A stretch of DNA of 22,749 nucleotides, from positions 1-22,749 of the forward strand of contig JBCCDG010000065.1 in the NCBI GenBank assembly GCA_039030915.1. Reading direction: 5' to 3'. Positions 21,660-22,749 of the stretch are shown here, one piece after another (position 1 is the first letter of the stretch; each line of letters starts with the position of its first letter). The notes beneath the pieces were generated by a model. That model saw only the letters and a program-made list of their open reading frames with translations. It was not told the origin of the DNA and made no database searches. Both the position numbers and the translations under genes were made by a program. The DNA is from Thermohalobaculum sp039030915 (GTDB lineage Bacteria; Pseudomonadota; Alphaproteobacteria; Rhodobacterales; Rhodobacteraceae).

Positions 21660-22749
21660 TCAGATCTCGGTGCCGAGCGCCTCGGCGACCGTGAAGATGT
21701 CCTTGTCGCCGCGCCCGCACATGTTCATGACCATGAGGTGGTCGGCGGGCAGCGTCGGCGCGAGCTTCGCCACATGGGCGAGCGCGTGGGACGGTTCAAG
21801 CGCGGGGATGATCCCTTCCGTCCGGCAGAGCAGCTGGAAGCCCTCCAGCGCCTCGTCGTCGGTGGCGCTCACATACTCCACGCGGCCCATCTCATGCAAC
21901 CAGGCATGCTCGGGCCCGATCCCGGGATAGTCGAGGCCGGCGGAGATCGAGTGCCCCTCGAGGATCTGCCCGTCGTCGTCCTGCAGGAGGTAGGTCCGGT
22001 TGCCGTGCAGAACGCCCGGCCGCCCGCCGTTGAGCGAGGCCGCGTGCTCGAGCCGGTCGTCCACCCCGTGCCCGCCGGCCTCGACCCCGATGACCCGCAC
22101 CCCGGGCTCGTCGAGGAACGCGTGGAAGAGGCCCATGGCGTTCGAGCCGCCGCCGATGCAGGCCACCAGGCTGTCCGGCAGACGGCCCTCGGCCTCCATC
22201 AGCTGCGCGCGCGTCTCCTTGCCGATGATCGACTGGAAGTCGCGCACCATCGCAGGGTAGGGGTGCGGCCCGGCGACCGTGCCGATGCAGTAGAACGTCT
22301 CCTCGACATTGGTGACCCAGTCCCTAAGTGCCTCGTTCATGGCGTCTTTCAACGTCGCGCGACCCGAGGTGACGGGCACGACCTTCGCACCCAGGAGCCG
22401 CATGCGGAACACATTCGGCCGCTGGCGTTCGACGTCGGTGGCGCCCATGAAGACGATGCATTCGAGGCCGAACTTCGCGCAGACCGTCGCCGTCGCCACG
22501 CCGTGCTGGCCCGCGCCCGTCTCCGCGATGATCCGCTTCTTGCCCATGCGCCGCGCCAGCAGGATCTGGCCCAGCACGTTGTTGATCTTGTGCGCGCCGG
22601 TGTGATTGAGCTCGTCGCGCTTGAGATAGATCTTCGCGCCGCCGAGCTCCTCGGTGAGGCGCGGCGCGAAATAGAGCGGGCTCGGCCGGCCGACATAGTG
22701 CTTCCAAAGATCGTCCATCTCGGCCCAGAAGGACGGGTCGTCCTTGGCC
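21660..22749 (-). CDS. trpB: Tryptophan synthase beta subunit, N-terminus outside the window
   Basis: TrpB condenses indole with serine on PLP to give tryptophan. The visible 363 codons run from AKDDPSFWAEMDDLWKHYVG to the stop at 21660. The PLP lysine is in ELNHTGAHKINNVLGQ, the phosphate loop is CIGGGSNAMGLFHAF, and AETGAGQHGVATATVCAKFG holds the indole/serine site with its catalytic Glu. HSISAGLDYPGIGPEHAWL and LEPSHALAHV are also typical. About 45 residues at the N-terminus should lie beyond the right edge. trpA is on the same strand but separated by two genes rather than adjacent as in the classical operon. Confidence 0.98.
   Translation of the reverse strand, partial: AKDDPSFWAEMDDLWKHYVGRPSPLYFAPRLTEELGGAKIYLKRDELNHTGAHKINNVLGQILLARRMGKKRIIAETGAGQHGVATATVCAKFGLECIVFMGATDVERQRPNVFRMRLLGAKVVPVTSGRATLKDAMNEALRDWVTNVEETFYCIGTVAGPHPYPAMVRDFQSIIGKETRAQLMEAEGRLPDSLVACIGGGSNAMGLFHAFLDEPGVRVIGVEAGGHGVDDRLEHAASLNGGRPGVLHGNRTYLLQDDDGQILEGHSISAGLDYPGIGPEHAWLHEMGRVEYVSATDDEALEGFQLLCRTEGIIPALEPSHALAHVAKLAPTLPADHLMVMNMCGRGDKDIFTVAEALGTEI

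Overview
The window is high-G+C chromosomal DNA (about two-thirds G+C by eye) with typical alphaproteobacterial housekeeping genes. Several signs point to a member of, or relative of, the Rhodobacterales/Rhodobacteraceae: the AccD and GyrA wording, a KpsS-type capsule protein, a VPLPA-CTERM surface protein, a GTTC-N7-GTTT (alphaproteobacterial LexA-type) box before uvrA, and the accD-folC and trpB-...-trpA neighbourhoods. The species cannot be named from sequence reading alone.

Layout, left to right. (1) 1-1570: the N-terminal end of a short-chain dehydrogenase (minus) divergent from a KpsS-like capsule gene (plus). (2) 1641-3461: a convergent terminator, then the minus-strand pair coaD and an exported cyclophilin, then a two-CBS-domain gene broken by a frameshift at a (CG)4 tract. 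(3) 3640-4700: two small exported proteins on the plus strand, one extremely Arg/Asp-rich and repetitive, the other RcnB-like. (4) 4743-9208: uvrA (minus) with an SOS-type promoter, a P-loop sulfotransferase-like gene (minus), and a small two-TM protein (plus). (5) 9219-13048: ssb translationally coupled to a DUF3144 gene, then gyrA from a TTG start behind a good promoter. (6) 13049-13408: 360 bases with no recognisable gene. (7) 13409-17630, all minus: a putative 39-codon ORF, an EamA/DMT transporter, an 11-C homopolymer, then an accD-folC-exported protein operon with overlapping genes. (8) 17765-19630: a class IV aminotransferase (plus) convergent with a VPLPA-CTERM protein (minus). (9) 19796-22749, minus: trpB (cut by the window edge), a DUF2158 protein with an RGG-like tail, a membrane protein gene with much lower G+C, and trpA.

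Functionally the window groups DNA maintenance (uvrA, ssb, gyrA), cofactor and lipid precursor supply (coaD, folC, accD), tryptophan synthase (trpB, trpA), envelope functions (kpsS, RcnB-like, VPLPA-CTERM, cyclophilin) and transport. I found no CRISPR array, tRNA, rRNA, IS element, phage module or recognisable new multi-gene system. The best leads are local: the low-G+C membrane gene squeezed between the tryptophan synthase genes so tightly that trpA starts on TTG inside it, the CG-repeat frameshift in the CBS gene, the recently duplicated RGG-type repeat in the DUF2158 gene, and the SOS promoter of uvrA.
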